A stretch of DNA of 64,000 nucleotides, taken from Phytophthora hibernalis. Lineage: Eukaryota > Oomycota > Peronosporomycetes > Peronosporales > Peronosporaceae. This document shows, one piece after another, positions 20,131 through 31,290 of the stretch. Position 1 is the first letter of the stretch. Each line of letters begins with the position of its first letter. The position numbers and the translations under genes are program-made. Below the pieces are notes generated by a model. It worked only from the letters and a program-made list of their open reading frames with translations. It was not told the origin of the DNA and made no database searches. The stretch spans positions 620,001-684,000 of the forward strand of contig JAAKBF010000030.1 in NCBI GenBank assembly GCA_012656075.1, written 5' to 3'.

Positions 20131-21030
20131 ATGGGAGCGCGCAAGAAAAACAGTCTCGATCTTAATAAAGATCCGCACGAAGGACCTATAATCTCCGGAG
20201 ACCCTACAGCTGCACTGAACCAACGAGATGTTCACAACGATATTGACGAGGCACTCCTGAGTATTTCCAGTGGGTCGGACGTAGATAATATTGGTGAGAT
20301 CCGTCAGCAGAACCGCGCCCTGGGAAGCGTTCGCGTACACTCGAGACCCCCGTCGATCTCAACGCGGAAATGCATTAGAAGATGTCAATAACAGCTACGG
20401 AAACTCAAGTGATGACGATGGCGAGTCAGCTCGTGCATCATTTCGCCCGTCGGCTACCCAGCAGCGAGTCAGTCGAACAATTATCAACGCGAGATTTCAA
20501 GGTAAGTCAATTCCTTATATACTTGAACGAATGCAACAATCGGACAGCACGCAGTTCCTCGCAGTGCCTCCAGTCTGCCGGGGGCTTTTCGATTTTGGAT
20601 TCGGCATTCAAGGTCTTACGCTGATGCACTGTCGGTCCGTCGATTTGTGGGATCGGGTGCAAGCGCAAGACTCAACAGGTAGCTTGACCGACTTCTCAGA
20701 ACGAAACACTTTGCTGCCTGCAGCTGCCGCCTCGTCTTGAAGTGATGTTTGCAATGCGTTACGGTCGCTACACGTATTTGCCAGGCACTTTTACATTCAA
20801 GCAGTCAGGACTTGATTGACGGTTCGATCAGCTTTATGGACCGCTATTAAGGCGTGTCGGACACTGACGCAATACGTTGGAAGCAATTGGCCTTTTGGGT
20901 GACTAGCAAATTCAGCAAGTTCCGCAGTCGTATTGTCTCCCGTGATCTAGATGCTGCACAGGAGGTTCGATTTGAATTCTCGCGGACGGATGAAGAGTTG
21001 CTAGAGCTACGAGATTTACGCCGGTCCTAG
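20131..21030 (+). pseudogene. Gag-like fragments of DIRS element 2
   Basis: Three plus-strand pieces in different frames look like one protein: 20131-20391 (acidic, LLSISSGSDVDN), 20340-20740 (SSDDDGESARASF, then IPYILERMQQSD), and about 20868-21030 (AFWVTSKFSKFRSRIVSRD, FEFSRTDEELLELR). Position before the reverse transcriptase suggests a structural (Gag) role, but no family motif is visible. At least two frame breaks are present. Confidence 0.45.
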
Positions 21031-21495
21031 AATCATGTAGATACGAGCCAGCAACGCAATAAATCCAGCCAAGACAAGTCGCGCCGCCGAACCCGCCCAG
21101 CTCACAAATCGTCGGTTCCTGCAAATGTTCTGACAGCATTACCACGTCAAGTATATATACGGCTCTGCATGAAAGCGATTTCGGTCGAAGGGTGCTCAGG
21201 CGATGGACGTGGTGGGTGATTTGACTATCACCGTGCTCATTTTACTCTAACACACTCCCGGATATCGTCAAGGCTTATATCGACAAGAAATACCAAGGCC
21301 TGGTCAAAGGAAAGTCGGAGGCATGAAAACAACAGCCTCAACGTCAACCTGCATATACTGGATATAACCTGCGTTCAAATTTCTGTAAAACCCAAACTAT
21401 CGTCCACACTTCAGCTGCTCGAGCGACTAGCGCAACAAGCCGAAGTCCACCGGCTGAAGGAGCTATCTGAATTCGCAGCTACGATTGGGCTAGCT
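21031..21495 (+). other. Degenerate linker in DIRS element 2
   Basis: No ORF over about 80 codons on either strand and no recognisable motif. It separates the Gag-like pieces from the reverse transcriptase and is probably decayed coding sequence of the same element. Confidence 0.35.
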
Positions 21496-23050
21496 ATGCC
21501 CCTACCAGATACCAACATGAACGTGATTGATGTTTCCTCGGTAATGTTCCTGTCCGAGCTCGCCTGTAGAGTTCGGCTGCCACTACCAGCTTTTGTACGG
21601 TTGGTACGCGGGCAAACATCATCCGACGGTCGGCACAACAAGTCGTTCTACGAACTTGCTGTTCCATCTACAGAAAATAGTCAAAACACACTTCGCCAGT
21701 GGAATGGCATCGCTAGAGTTGGTGTACGTCCCCGATGGACCCACGCGAAGCCAACCCTCCAAGCCGTCAGACCGAAAAACCAAAACAATTCTCGCACACA
21801 CGCGGCTGAAGTGTACAAACACATTCGGAAAGGACAACGAGATGGCCGCTACCTGGTTATGGGCTCGAGTGTACTGGAGTTGTGGCCGGAACTGTTCCTG
21901 AGTCCGATTGGTGTGGTTGAGAAAGCGGGAAACGAGACCCGCATGATCAACGATTACTCGTTCACACGTGGGGGTCAGTGAACGATTTTACGGACCGATC
22001 TAACTTTCCGATTATCTCTTATTATCCGCCACGTGATATCGCTCGCCGAATTTACGAGCTGCGTACAGAGTTCCCTCACGAAGAGGTACTTCTCATGCTC
22101 GGAGACGTCTCCGGTGCATTTAGGCACGTGCCTGTTCACGAGGACGCCATGCATATGTTTGCCTTTGCGGCCGATGACTACGTAGTCATCGATTTGTCAT
22201 GCGGCTTTGGCTGGTGTGGATCGCCGGCCTTTTACTCGCTCGCCGGCGCGGCCATTAACGATATCTATGAAGCATCCTACCCAGTGTCTGACGATCTGGT
22301 AGATGCGAGTCAATTTCACGGTAGTGTGTGGTGCGACGATCATACATGCACTGAGGTGAACACCGGTCAGCGGTGCAGTGACGCGAATGTGGCACTACGA
22401 CAAGCACTGGCCACTGTTTTGAGCCCAGCTGCAATCAATGACAAGAAATTTACGACAAGGCGCACCGAAAACAAAGCTCTCGGGCTTAAATGGAACACAG
22501 CAAACGGCACTGTATCAATTCCGGAAGACAAGATCGAGAAAGCGATGGTACAAGTGGAGATAATCCTCAACACCGGCATAGCTACGAAATCAGAACTCAG
22601 CAAGCTCCTGGGTGTTTTCCGACACGTGGCGACATGCTTCCCGTCCGCCCGAGCTTTCTACCAGCAAGTGCATGCAGCGATGCACAGAATGTCATCATAC
22701 TCCCGTCAGCTACTCGACGTGCCCGCGATTGAGGACATGCGGTGGTTTAGAGCAGACCGGTTGTTGTGTCCTGTGAGAGCATGGAAGCACCTGATGTACG
22801 CGCCAACCGCACTCAGAGCAACGCAACACGAGTATCTGTGTGTCAATCTCGACACAAAAACTGTGTCCGAAGCCCTCAAGGCCACGGCAAGAAGAGCTGG
22901 AGTGGCAGCCGCGAACTACTCTATGAAGCGGCGGTGCTACCGCACTGCTCAGGGGAAGAGCTGATAGTCTGGCAATCAAGCTACTTGGTCGGTGGGTATC
23001 CAGATGCTTCGACGAGTATCCTGTTCAGGCAGCGGTATCTACAAAATATT
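21496..23050 (+). pseudogene. DIRS element 2: RT fused to recombinase tail
   Basis: 21496-21981 ends with the RT start (AAEVYKHIRKGQRDG, LSPIGVVEKAG, MINDYSF). The 328-codon ORF 21978-22964 has DVSGAFRHVP, the DIRS signature CGFGWCGSPAFYS, the catalytic WCDDHTCTE and GTVSIPEDKIEKAM. After EDMRWF (about 22745) it jumps in frame into the tyrosine-recombinase region (LLCPVRAWKHLM), so the RNase H domain and most of the recombinase are deleted. Just downstream the catalytic box would be SLRSGGAT but reads L-stop-SGGAT (TGA at 22924-22926), followed by GRWVSRCFDEYPVQAA to ~23035. Confidence 0.85.
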
Positions 23051-23149
23051 TAACGCCGAATGGTCCAGCCTCGACAATCTCATGCGCGCACGAGCACATC
23101 ATAGGGGCCGCTCACCACGCCCTCGATTTATACTCGAGGCAATACATTC

Positions 23150-24155
23150 GTTAGCACCTTCGCCGTGTCATGGACGCGTGAGGAAACCTTGCAGACGATG
23201 TGCAGCGCGAAATTGACCGAGAAGTCTATGAACCAACCGCAGATATTGTGGAGATGCTTGCAGGTCAACACGAGGAGCGACTTACTGCTATTGCGCTTGA
23301 CATGTTCATCGCGTTTCGGGAGCCGTCCCATGGTGGTTGGATGCTGTGGCTTGGAGATCACACGATTAAGACGCTAACGCCGATTCAGGTGGCGAAGCTG
23401 CCATCTTCGGAATTCAATACCAAGGCCAAACACCTGTTCCGCTTGTCACAGTCGTCGAGAAACGCTAAAACGCGTGACCCAAATGCTATTGACATCACCG
23501 ATATTCCTGATGGAGCTGAGATATTTGATGGACGCGTGGCAGGGCTCAAGCTTTTCGAGACCTCAATGGAGAGTTTGGCCCAAGGAAACGCGAATCGAGT
23601 GGAATTAGTGACAAAGTCAGTGACGATGACTCCGAAGCGGATGTCAACGATGGAGCAGGTAGCGGAGAGCAGACGGTTGGAGACAGTCAGGGAAACTATG
23701 GCACGGATACCGAGCGTTCGCTGGCAAACCTGAATGCAGAAAGTGGGGAGCTAAATGCAAACGACGTACGCGTGTCGGACGCTGATTGTCGGCTAGTTAG
23801 ACCGCGTAAGGGTGGTGATAGTGAGCTCAATGCAATTGGGGCATCAAATGACGTGATATTGATGATTGGCACTTATCCAGGCAAGAATGGGAGCAACACC
23901 AAGGCCACGCTGGCGAAGCCCAACAGGAAGGGTGCCGGACGCATCCATGGCGGAGAGCTCATTATTGCTGATAGCAATTCTGTTGCGACCAAGGGTACAC
24001 TGGGGAAGGGCAGTGTGACAAAAATCAAGGCAGGAATGAATGAGCCTGATTCATGGGACGCTGAAAAGGCAGTGAGCACGATTTACGGGGATATTGCAGC
24101 ACACAGTTCGTCGTTTACTTTCCTTGCATACTTTTTACCAAATACATCTACGTAG
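23150..24155 (+). pseudogene. Unknown ~320-residue protein, one frameshift
   Basis: 23200-23733 (LADDVQREIDREVYEP..., IPDGAEIFDGRVAGLKLFE) and 23772-24155 (ILMIGTYPGKNGSNTK, GRIHGGELIIADSNSVATK) appear to be parts of one protein. Between about 23600 and 23770 the frame of the second piece reads as a Ser/Asp/Glu/Gly-rich linker (SVSDDDSEADVNDGAGS), so the frame changes near 23590. I do not recognise the domains. It follows the recombinase tail of DIRS element 2 and could be a further ORF of that element or an unrelated relic. Confidence 0.4.
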
Positions 24156-24828
24156 CCATTTCTTTGTGTACTTCTCACCAAATACGTAGCCACTTCCTTT
24201 CGTCATCTCTTGCGTTTTGCAGTTTTTACCTTTCATCAATCTTGTGTTGTCGAGGGCAGCTAAGAATTGACTCTGCTCAGCAGTGTTAGAGATACCCTCA
24301 AGATATTCTCGACTTGACTGCCGCCATCGAGGAATGAAAATGTCGTCCGAATGATGCACAAATAATCGATGTTGAACGAATGTCGTTCTGTACCGACTGT
24401 GTCAACATTCACCCTTTTGGATAAGATGCTGACAGGTAATAAGATATTAGATGACTTCAACTTGGTTTTACTATTGCATTAGTTTCTATGAAATTACCAA
24501 AGAGTTCAATTATACAGGATCCTCGATCACCCCGTAAAACTCTGGATATAAATAGCGGTTGTCAATGCTGGCAGCAGCAAGTATTTTTGCGCAGGACTCC
24601 CGAGGGCAACCATTTTTAGCCAATCCGAAGAGGAGAGAATGACCACCCCCGTTTCTTCTCGCGGCAGCAGATACAGACTTTTGTCTGGTGAGTCCCATAC
24701 TACCTTCTCGCAGAGCCCCACCAGATCGGTCTCCGTGCGTAGCGATCTGGTTGATAGCAGGGTCTCCATTGCTGACATCGTGTGTGCCTCCACAGCTTGT
24801 AGCTTCTGCCAGAAACTGAACCAGACGT

Positions 24829-26496
24829 ATGCCACGTCGAAGTACGCGGCAAGCTGCGCTAGGCAAGCTGAAAGCCGTTGTCGACGCAAGGAGAGAAGCT
24901 GTGGCGCTTCGGTACCTGCTAGACGAGGAAGACAGCAGTGATGACGACCTGGACATTCATTACGCAGCATCGTACGAAGCTGTGCTTGGCTCCTGATACT
25001 TCGCGAGACCTTCATCGTACCGACGCAGAGAGGACCACTGGAAACAATTACTCTACGACACGGAGCATTTGAACGCAACTGAGTTTATGGAGCATTTCAG
25101 ATTGGAACGCGGGGCATTTTTCCGGGTTGTGAACCTTGTCAATCAAGATCCTGTGCTTGTCTCAGATGGCAGGTGCCCGCTTCGCGGTGGAGCGGAACTC
25201 CACATGATGGTCCTGCTAAAGTGCATTGGTTGCTTTGGTAACGATGGCACATGGTCAAAGCAAGCTCAGTTTTCGGTCTTGGTAAAGGATCCATTGGGCG
25301 GTACCGCCATCGGGCTTCTGCTGCATTTCTGGGTCTCGAGGGCAACGCGCTTGTGTGGCCAAATGAGGCCGAGCGAATTCAAATATCGTGCCGCATTTAC
25401 CGCGAGCACGGCTTCGTCAACTGCATTGGCATGGCGGATGGTACTCTGCTGCCGCTAGCGTGCAAGCCCCAGGAAAAGGCGAAGCTTACTACACACGAAA
25501 AGGATACTACGTAGTGAACGCCCATATTGTGTGCGACGACGTTGCTCGTGCTCGTCATCTTGTCGTGGGGTGGCCCGGATCCGTGCATGACAATCGCGTA
25601 TGGAGAAACAGTCCTCCAAGCCAAAATCAACAAGCTTTTTGTCACCACAATGAGTACATCCTTGGCGACTCTGCTTTCCAGGCGTCGTCCGTGATGATCC
25701 CTGCATTTAAGAAGCCTGCAGGTGGTGTAATGGATCCAACGCATGCATACTTCAACACGAAGCTAGCGAAGGCAAGGATTAAATTAAGCACTCCCAAGCC
25801 TCCTCCTGGTTCCACCTCCACTTCCTGGGGCCAGAAACTTCTGCTCCGACTTGGACACGAGCTTGATTCTGTCTGACCTGGTTGTCCTGGACGGCGTCGG
25901 GGCGGCTGCGGCTCCAGGACGCTAACGTAAATTTTGCGAATTCTCTTGCAAAACGGCTCTGCGTCCTGCTCCTGAGGATCGAAAAGACCCCCACGACGCC
26001 GCAGTCGTTGGCCACGCGGATATTCACCACGTCGTCGTCCACCAGCATCGTGTCACAGTTGCGGATGACGTCGCCAGAGCGTCTCTGCACCTCCAAAGCC
26101 GCCGAAATAAGAAACGGTAACTTGAATTTTCGGTCCAGATGGCGGCCGCCAGTCTGCCACAAGGTGCAAAATTTGACTCGGTTTCAATGGCTCAAGGGTA
26201 TTCGCTTGATGTTGAAGAAGCGGCGTCATCTACGCAAGACTATTCGCTATGTAACTTGTGCGTGCATCCTGCACAACTTAGTTATTGCGGAGCCAGTGCC
26301 TGAACAATGGGAGGATGAAATTCGTGCAAATGGAAGCAGTTCGGGAGACCTTGACGAAGACGATGAACTGAACTTGGACGTTGCTAGTGCTGATGGCGAA
26401 GCGCGTCGTAATCAGCTGCTGGCGTATCTGCTGGAAGTCCGGGGTGACAGGTATCAACGATGGAAGAAGCAGCACCAGGTCGAGTTCGTCTTGTGA
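24829..26496 (+). pseudogene. Harbinger (HARBI1-like) transposase, broken
   Basis: From the ATG at 24829 the frame reads MPRRSTRQAALGKLKAVV, meets a TGA at 24994, and continues to RLERGAFFRVVNLVNQDP. Frames change near 25262 and near 25480. The DDE domain shows GMADGTLLPLACKPQ, YYTRKGYYVVNAHIV, VVGWPGSVHDNRVW and EYILGDSAFQASSVMIP. The C-terminal helix WLKGIRLMLKKRRHLRK with CACILHNLVI appears at 26186-26280 and runs to 26496. Between ARIK (25790) and RFQWLKG (26180) about 385 bp of foreign sequence replaces the conserved stretch. It would have excised and reinserted the element. Confidence 0.9.
25795..26175 (-). other. GC-rich segment inserted in the transposase
   Basis: This segment interrupts the conserved C-terminal part of the transposase and is richer in GC than its surroundings. 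Its minus strand is open for 127 codons (25779-26162), with ALEVQRRSGDVIRNCDTM, VVNIRVANDCGVVGVF and RFAREFAKF, which read like ordinary protein. I do not recognise the family. It may be a captured host gene fragment or a nested element; no clear target duplication or terminal repeats are seen. Confidence 0.45.
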
Positions 26497-27643
26497 AACT
26501 CCTTCAGCTTTGAGCTTCGTTCGCTCACGAAGCAAAGCAACGAGGCGTTGCGTACGGCAGTGTTTCGCTTCTTCCTGCAGTTTTAGCGCGTTAGCATTGG
26601 CCTCGGCAATCCGTGCCCCGGATTCTTGCGCATCTTTGGCAGAGCGCAACTGGCGCAGCGCCACGTTTAATTGACAATTTTTCCAGATCAATCCGTTTTT
26701 GCTGGACCAGTTGAGCTTCTTTTAGCTCCAACAGCTTTGCATGGCCTGCCAGTGTTTCCCGATGAAGTTTCGAGCTCTTTCGTTCACTGGCAATCGTTTT
26801 AAGTGCACCACAGCTGCGTTTTCCGGCTTTCTGGCGTACTCTTAGTTGCTGCAGCCGAAGTTGTCGGGGGCGGAGAGCTGGTTGCAACAGCGTTGGTATC
26901 AGAGCTGCTTGGTGCGGGTTGAATAGCACGGTCGGAGTCAAGCCTGCCGCCATCTATCTCGTCGTCGCATGAGATCGAGCTTTCACTGTCCAGGTCACTG
27001 TAGCTGAAGCCAGACTGCGTGTTAATCAGAAGCGGGTGTGTGCTGGGGTGTCGTCCATGATCGGCTGGAGATCATAGAAGGTCGGGCACTTTTGAAGAAT
27101 TGCGGCCCGGATTTCAGCCTCATTTTGCACACCCTGCCCGGTGTTGTTTAGCCAGTCAGACGTTGCACGAAAGCTGGCCTCCAGCGCTAATATCTTGCTC
27201 ATAACGTCCTTGGGGTTCGTGCCGTCATCATGCCACTGTCACCAATCGCTGAGGTAACTTCGCCCGCGAGGGTTTGCTTGGTCTCCCATTTTGTCCTTGC
27301 CGCCGCGGTAGCGGTTGTAGTTGCTGCCGTCGGTCATCCACTTGATTAGTACACTCAATGAGCTGACACTGTTGTTGGGGCCGTCGTTATGCCAGGAAAT
27401 CCTCTTCTTAGATGCGTGGGAAGTCGTCACTTGCCGCTGGTCCTTCATGACGGCGTTGTAGCAGCGCTTCCAGCATACTTTCTTCTGGAAGGGATATTTA
27501 GCACCGAACGCAGCGAGCATGCTGATCAAACAAGCGTGATGAGTACCTTGAGAACAGCTGCCATTGTCGCACGTCACCAAGAGCGAGTCTTCGCTGGTTT
27601 TCTTGTCTACTTGGCGACAAGATTTCCATTTGCACGACGCCAT
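26278..27643 (-). pseudogene. Harbinger second ORF, coiled-coil accessory protein
   Basis: Starts near 27643 (MASCKWKSCRQVD). It carries a Cys/His stretch (CDNGSCSQGTHHACL), then RISWHNDGPNNSVSSLS and NYNRYRGGKDKMG, and reaches a TGA at 27239 beyond which the same frame continues (QWHDDGTNPKDVM, SDWLNNTGQGVQNEAEI). Further on come a Ser-rich linker and a Lys/Glu/Leu-rich coiled coil in other frames (AKLLELKEAQLVQQKRID; ANALKLQEEAKHCRTQR). Its 3' end overlaps the transposase 3' end, so the true stop is unclear. In this superfamily the second protein helps the transposase enter the nucleus and bind DNA. Confidence 0.65.
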
Positions 27644-27797
27644 GTCGGCAAACACGATCCCCCGCCGAAAAAAAACGACTTGCTGCTGCCCGACTTGCAC
27701 GACGTTTCGTTCCGTTAGCAGGATTTTTTTCTACCCAATCACAAACCTTGAAAAAATCGCCGACTTGCGCAGAAAAAACGACTTACTGCTGTCAACA

Positions 27798-27840
27798 TTG
27801 ACAACCCCTATTAGGGGTTACCTATTAGGGGTTGTCAATA
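27798..27840. repeat. Two Harbinger end tips back to back
   Basis: attgacaaccccta at 27798 is the right tip of the Harbinger element. After only ~12 bp its mirror image, taggggttgtcaat, follows at 27827-27840 as if starting a second element of the same family. ctattaggggtt also occurs twice in direct orientation (27809, 27823). No second element body is recognisable downstream. Confidence 0.7.
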
Positions 27841-29700
27841 TCCAGAGAACACTTGAGTCCGGGAAAAGGTCAAGATTGTATAAAAGACTAATAAAAGGCA
27901 GTTCATTTGTGATTAGGAAACTACTCTATTAACCAATCTATATTCAAATGAAGACAGGTTTTATGAAATACCTTAAATAAAGGATATTTACATTGTTGTG
28001 GCGCTCATCCTTCATATGCAAAACAAGATCATGTGAAAAGGAACAATCTACTTCCGCCCTCGTCATTCGAACGTCTTGCTCTTCTACGAGCCACCGAAAC
28101 TTGTTATCTTGTCCTCGTTCTTGACCCAGTCTCCTACTGTCCAGAGCTGGGCGTTGATTTCGGCGATGACTGCATCAATACCGACCTTCGCTACTCTTAT
28201 AAGTACTTGACGCTTGGACTCAATCTTGTAGTAGCGCTTGACGCGCATCGTTCTTGCTCGTATTATAGGTCGCGATGTTCATGCGTCCAGTAATTTGCAA
28301 ATTTGTGTCATTGGTTAGAAAAGTGGGTTTAGGTTAATCTTATTGGCTATAATTAAATCTTTTTTTGTATCAGACCAGAAGTTAAGAATTGTCGCATGGC
28401 GTATTTTTAAGTGGACCCTCGTCATCTGTAGTACATGTAGCACATAATGTAGGTGCGTAACTCATCCAAATATTTTGCTTGATCTTGAGTGACGGGGCTT
28501 TTGCAAAAAAGTCTGTTTCTTGTTTATGGAGCTTGGGCTAACGATACAATCATTAATTCATCGAGAAAAGCAGTACTTCGAAGTACTTGTATATAGTAAC
28601 CACGAACACTTTTCGCGAACAAATAGCATAGACGCACTCACTCGCGTGCTGATCAGTACGAACAAGACGCAGCGGTTTGATCGTACCTCCTTATGCCCAG
28701 GATGTCGATATCATTTGCGCTGATGGAGTTGCTTAGCTACCCAAGTCAAAATTCTACTTGAAGTACATCGGATATGGAGATAGGGCTCATCATGCTTGCA
28801 CTTCGTCTACGAATGTATGCTGCAAGCATGCACCGCCAAAGAGTGCCGAAGGACGCGGGTATTGGTAATTTCTCGGCGCTAGGGTCATAGTATTCGATGT
28901 ATATTCCAGCCGATAAAGTCTGGAATGAATTCCTTTTATGCCCAAAGCATTCGCAATCGACCCATGAGATGCTAAGCAACAACCAGAGACTTTCTATCGA
29001 ACAATTAATGAGGTGTCATATCCCATTTCTGAGCGTGATATCGTCGCTTCGGTCGTCCAACCAACCAGAAGAAGCAGAAAGCGAGTGCAAACAACCTTCA
29101 GCATTTTGTATCCGCATTGGATCAACACTTGCTGTCGAACATTTTACAGTTTGCAGCTGACCCTGCCCTTCGCCAGGTTTATTTCCGCTCGCAGGACGGG
29201 TCGGATTGGGATGATGAAGATGAATATGCGTTGTTTCGAATCTAAAGTGCGCACACGAGCGAAGGCGCGACGACACCTGAACGAAAATTTAAAAAATTAC
29301 AAATTTGCAAATATCCATAACTTTGACTTTTGATTCTCCGTCTCGAGTAATGGCAGCTCATTAAACGGAGCAAAGTGTTGCTTCGTCACGTTATGCCACC
29401 GATCTTTGCCACCAAAACGTCGAATAACCGGGTTCATTGTTTGAGTTTTTGTTTTTAAAACGCAAACAAAGGCACTAGATTATTCACTTCTTCAGCGTAC
29501 GAAGGCATGGCACTCGACGTGGTCGCTGCTTGGGTCACCAGATTGGAAAATGTAGACAGCTCGAGGCGATTTAGGGCAAGTACCTTCACCCATACCTGAT
29601 GCGACAAAGATGCACAATCCTCCAAGGCTAGCATGTTGTATGGTGCTTCCATTCTGCACACTCGCTCGTATTACAATGCATGCGTCTGTGATATTGCACT
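27841..29700. other. Mostly non-coding, two ORF fragments
   Basis: AT-rich sequence without a recognised gene. A 54-residue minus ORF (28248 to 28084: MRVKRYYKIESKRQVLIRVA) and a plus-strand stretch ending at 29244 (LQHFVSALDQHLLSNILQF, then SDWDDEDEYALFRI and a stop) both read like real protein, probably ends of decayed genes or transposon ORFs. I cannot name a family for either. Confidence 0.35.
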
Positions 29701-29723
29701 TCGTTCATGCTTACAGCAGACGC

Positions 29724-31124
29724 TTAAAACAACAAACTTACTTCCGTACCGTGCTCAACCCACTCGAAAGCGTCTCTATAAGGACTCAGGCGGGTCCTCG
29801 GATTTAATGGCCGCATGTGGTGCTGCGAGCGCTGGCGGCTTGATCTCCCGCTTGAGTCCAACAAATGCAAGTAGGTGGCTTGCAACGGGGTCGACTTGCT
29901 GAGCACGAGATCCGTCTGCGCCAATTTCTCCCGTGAAAGACGCAGCTCCTCCGTGAGAGCATCGTACCGCTTCTGGTCGAACTTGGACTTGGCCATCTGC
30001 TTCTGAAGGCGACGAGTGTACACGTAGTGATAGATGTTCTCATACTCATACTCCCTGTTGGTAAGGCTCCACCACGCGTAGCCGATGATCGAGACGCCGA
30101 ACCCCGTAAAGTACGTCACTGGTTCCATGATATCCCACGAAAAGTGAATGAACGACAGCCAGAAGTAGAGACCGAAAGCGCCCACAAGCGAGGTGGACAA
30201 CCCGTACGCGATAACGTTCGCTTGCCGGGTCGCAGTCGCCTCCAACTCCCGACGCAAGTTAACGAGCGCGACGTGTTCCGGTTCAAGCGCCTGAATCTTA
30301 GCCAGCAAAGCCCCCGCTGCTGTTCAAAGAGCTGCGACGACAACGGCGAGAGTCCAATGGACTCCAAGTACGAGTCCAAAATGCTGCGTGGCTGGAGGAA
30401 CACCGAGTGCGTCAAGTCTTCGTCGTCCGACTTGCCAAAGTAGAAGACCACTCCGGATTGGTGGAGCGCCTGTAGTACTTCGGGCGCCTGTTTCTTGGGG
30501 ATGCCCCTCCTGGCACATGTGCATGAACTCCGGGTGGCTGATCTTCCACTTGCCCAGTCTCTCCAGATCGATGCGTAGCATAATGATGGCAGCTTTCTGC
30601 GCCACGGACCTCACGTCCAAGTCTCCGTCATCTGCCAGACTCTGGTACGCGCTGCCAGTGAACACTGGGGCCCTCACAGGCAGCACCTGGCCGTTCAGTA
30701 ACAACTCAAAGTCGTCCGTCAAGACTGTCTGCAGCGTATCTTCAGGCTGGAATTCTTCTCCTCTGGCCGAACGGATGGCTACACTTTGCACCGACTTGTC
30801 TTCTGCTTCAATCTGCGCAATAATATCGGCCACCGTGGTCTCTAAAGTTTAGAACACCCAAATAAGAACATTAGAAACTGTCTAAACAAGTTTCTATACA
30901 ATTTAATAAAAGAAGAAATAAAGACCTGGAGGGATACTGAACACGCGCTCCTCGTCGAAGCCGCTAAGGGGCAAAGGCACCGCCAATGTGCACGTCCCGT
31001 CGTGGTATTTCAACTCAATGGCGCGCGCCTTCCCGTATTGTAGTGGGACGGAGCTGGCGATGGCACGTGAAGGCTGCAGAGGCGAGAGAAGACGCACGCT
31101 GGAGAGGAGACCACTACGCCACAT
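29724..31124 (-). CDS. MCU: Mitochondrial calcium uniporter pore subunit
   Basis: Forms the Ca2+-selective pore of the inner mitochondrial membrane. Exon 1 (31124-30926) encodes an Arg/Ser/Leu-rich presequence (MWRSGLLSSVRLLSPL), as expected for mitochondrial import. An 84-bp GT-AG intron (30925-30842) follows and exon 2 continues in frame (ETTVADIIAQIEAED). The first TM helix (about 30160-30205), the WDIMEPVTY selectivity motif near 30117-30138, the second TM helix (VSIIGYAWWSL) and the downstream coiled coil are all present. Two single-base changes, in C4 at 30504-30507 and C5 at 30311-30315, shift the frame out and back. Both are in homopolymers, so sequencing error is plausible. Length (~440 residues) is in the family range. 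Confidence 0.9.
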
Positions 31125-31290
31125 AGTGAAGGAGCAAGTGCTGACTTTAAGTTAGGATACTGACTAATCGTGCGATTGTGTGGGCATACACAAACGTGCA
31201 CTCGTTACGATTGGTCGAAAGGGCGACCAATGAGGTTGGGACTGTAAGGCTCACTTCAACTTGCCTACTGTACTCCAACGAACGTTAACG

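Larger units (their letters stand above)
24555..27809. mobile_element. PIF/Harbinger-type DNA transposon
   Basis: The left end 24555-24600 (gcggttgtcaatgctggcag, then cagcaagtatttttgcgcag) pairs with the reverse complement of 27760-27809 (ggggttgtcaatgttgacag, then cagtaagtcgttttttctgc), giving imperfect ~45-bp terminal inverted repeats. Inside are a plus-strand DDE transposase and a convergent minus-strand second ORF, the two-gene layout of PIF/Harbinger. The exact ends and the 3-bp target duplication are not certain: ata precedes the left end and tat follows the right. Both genes are broken. Confidence 0.85.

Noticed and set aside
24135..24460. Minus-strand ORFs (74 and 66 codons)
   Set aside because: Short, AT-rich and without motif; the region shows only a small imperfect direct repeat around 24120-24190.
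28746..28982. 78-codon minus-strand ORF
   Set aside because: No family, no start context; overlaps a plus-strand ORF that reads no better.
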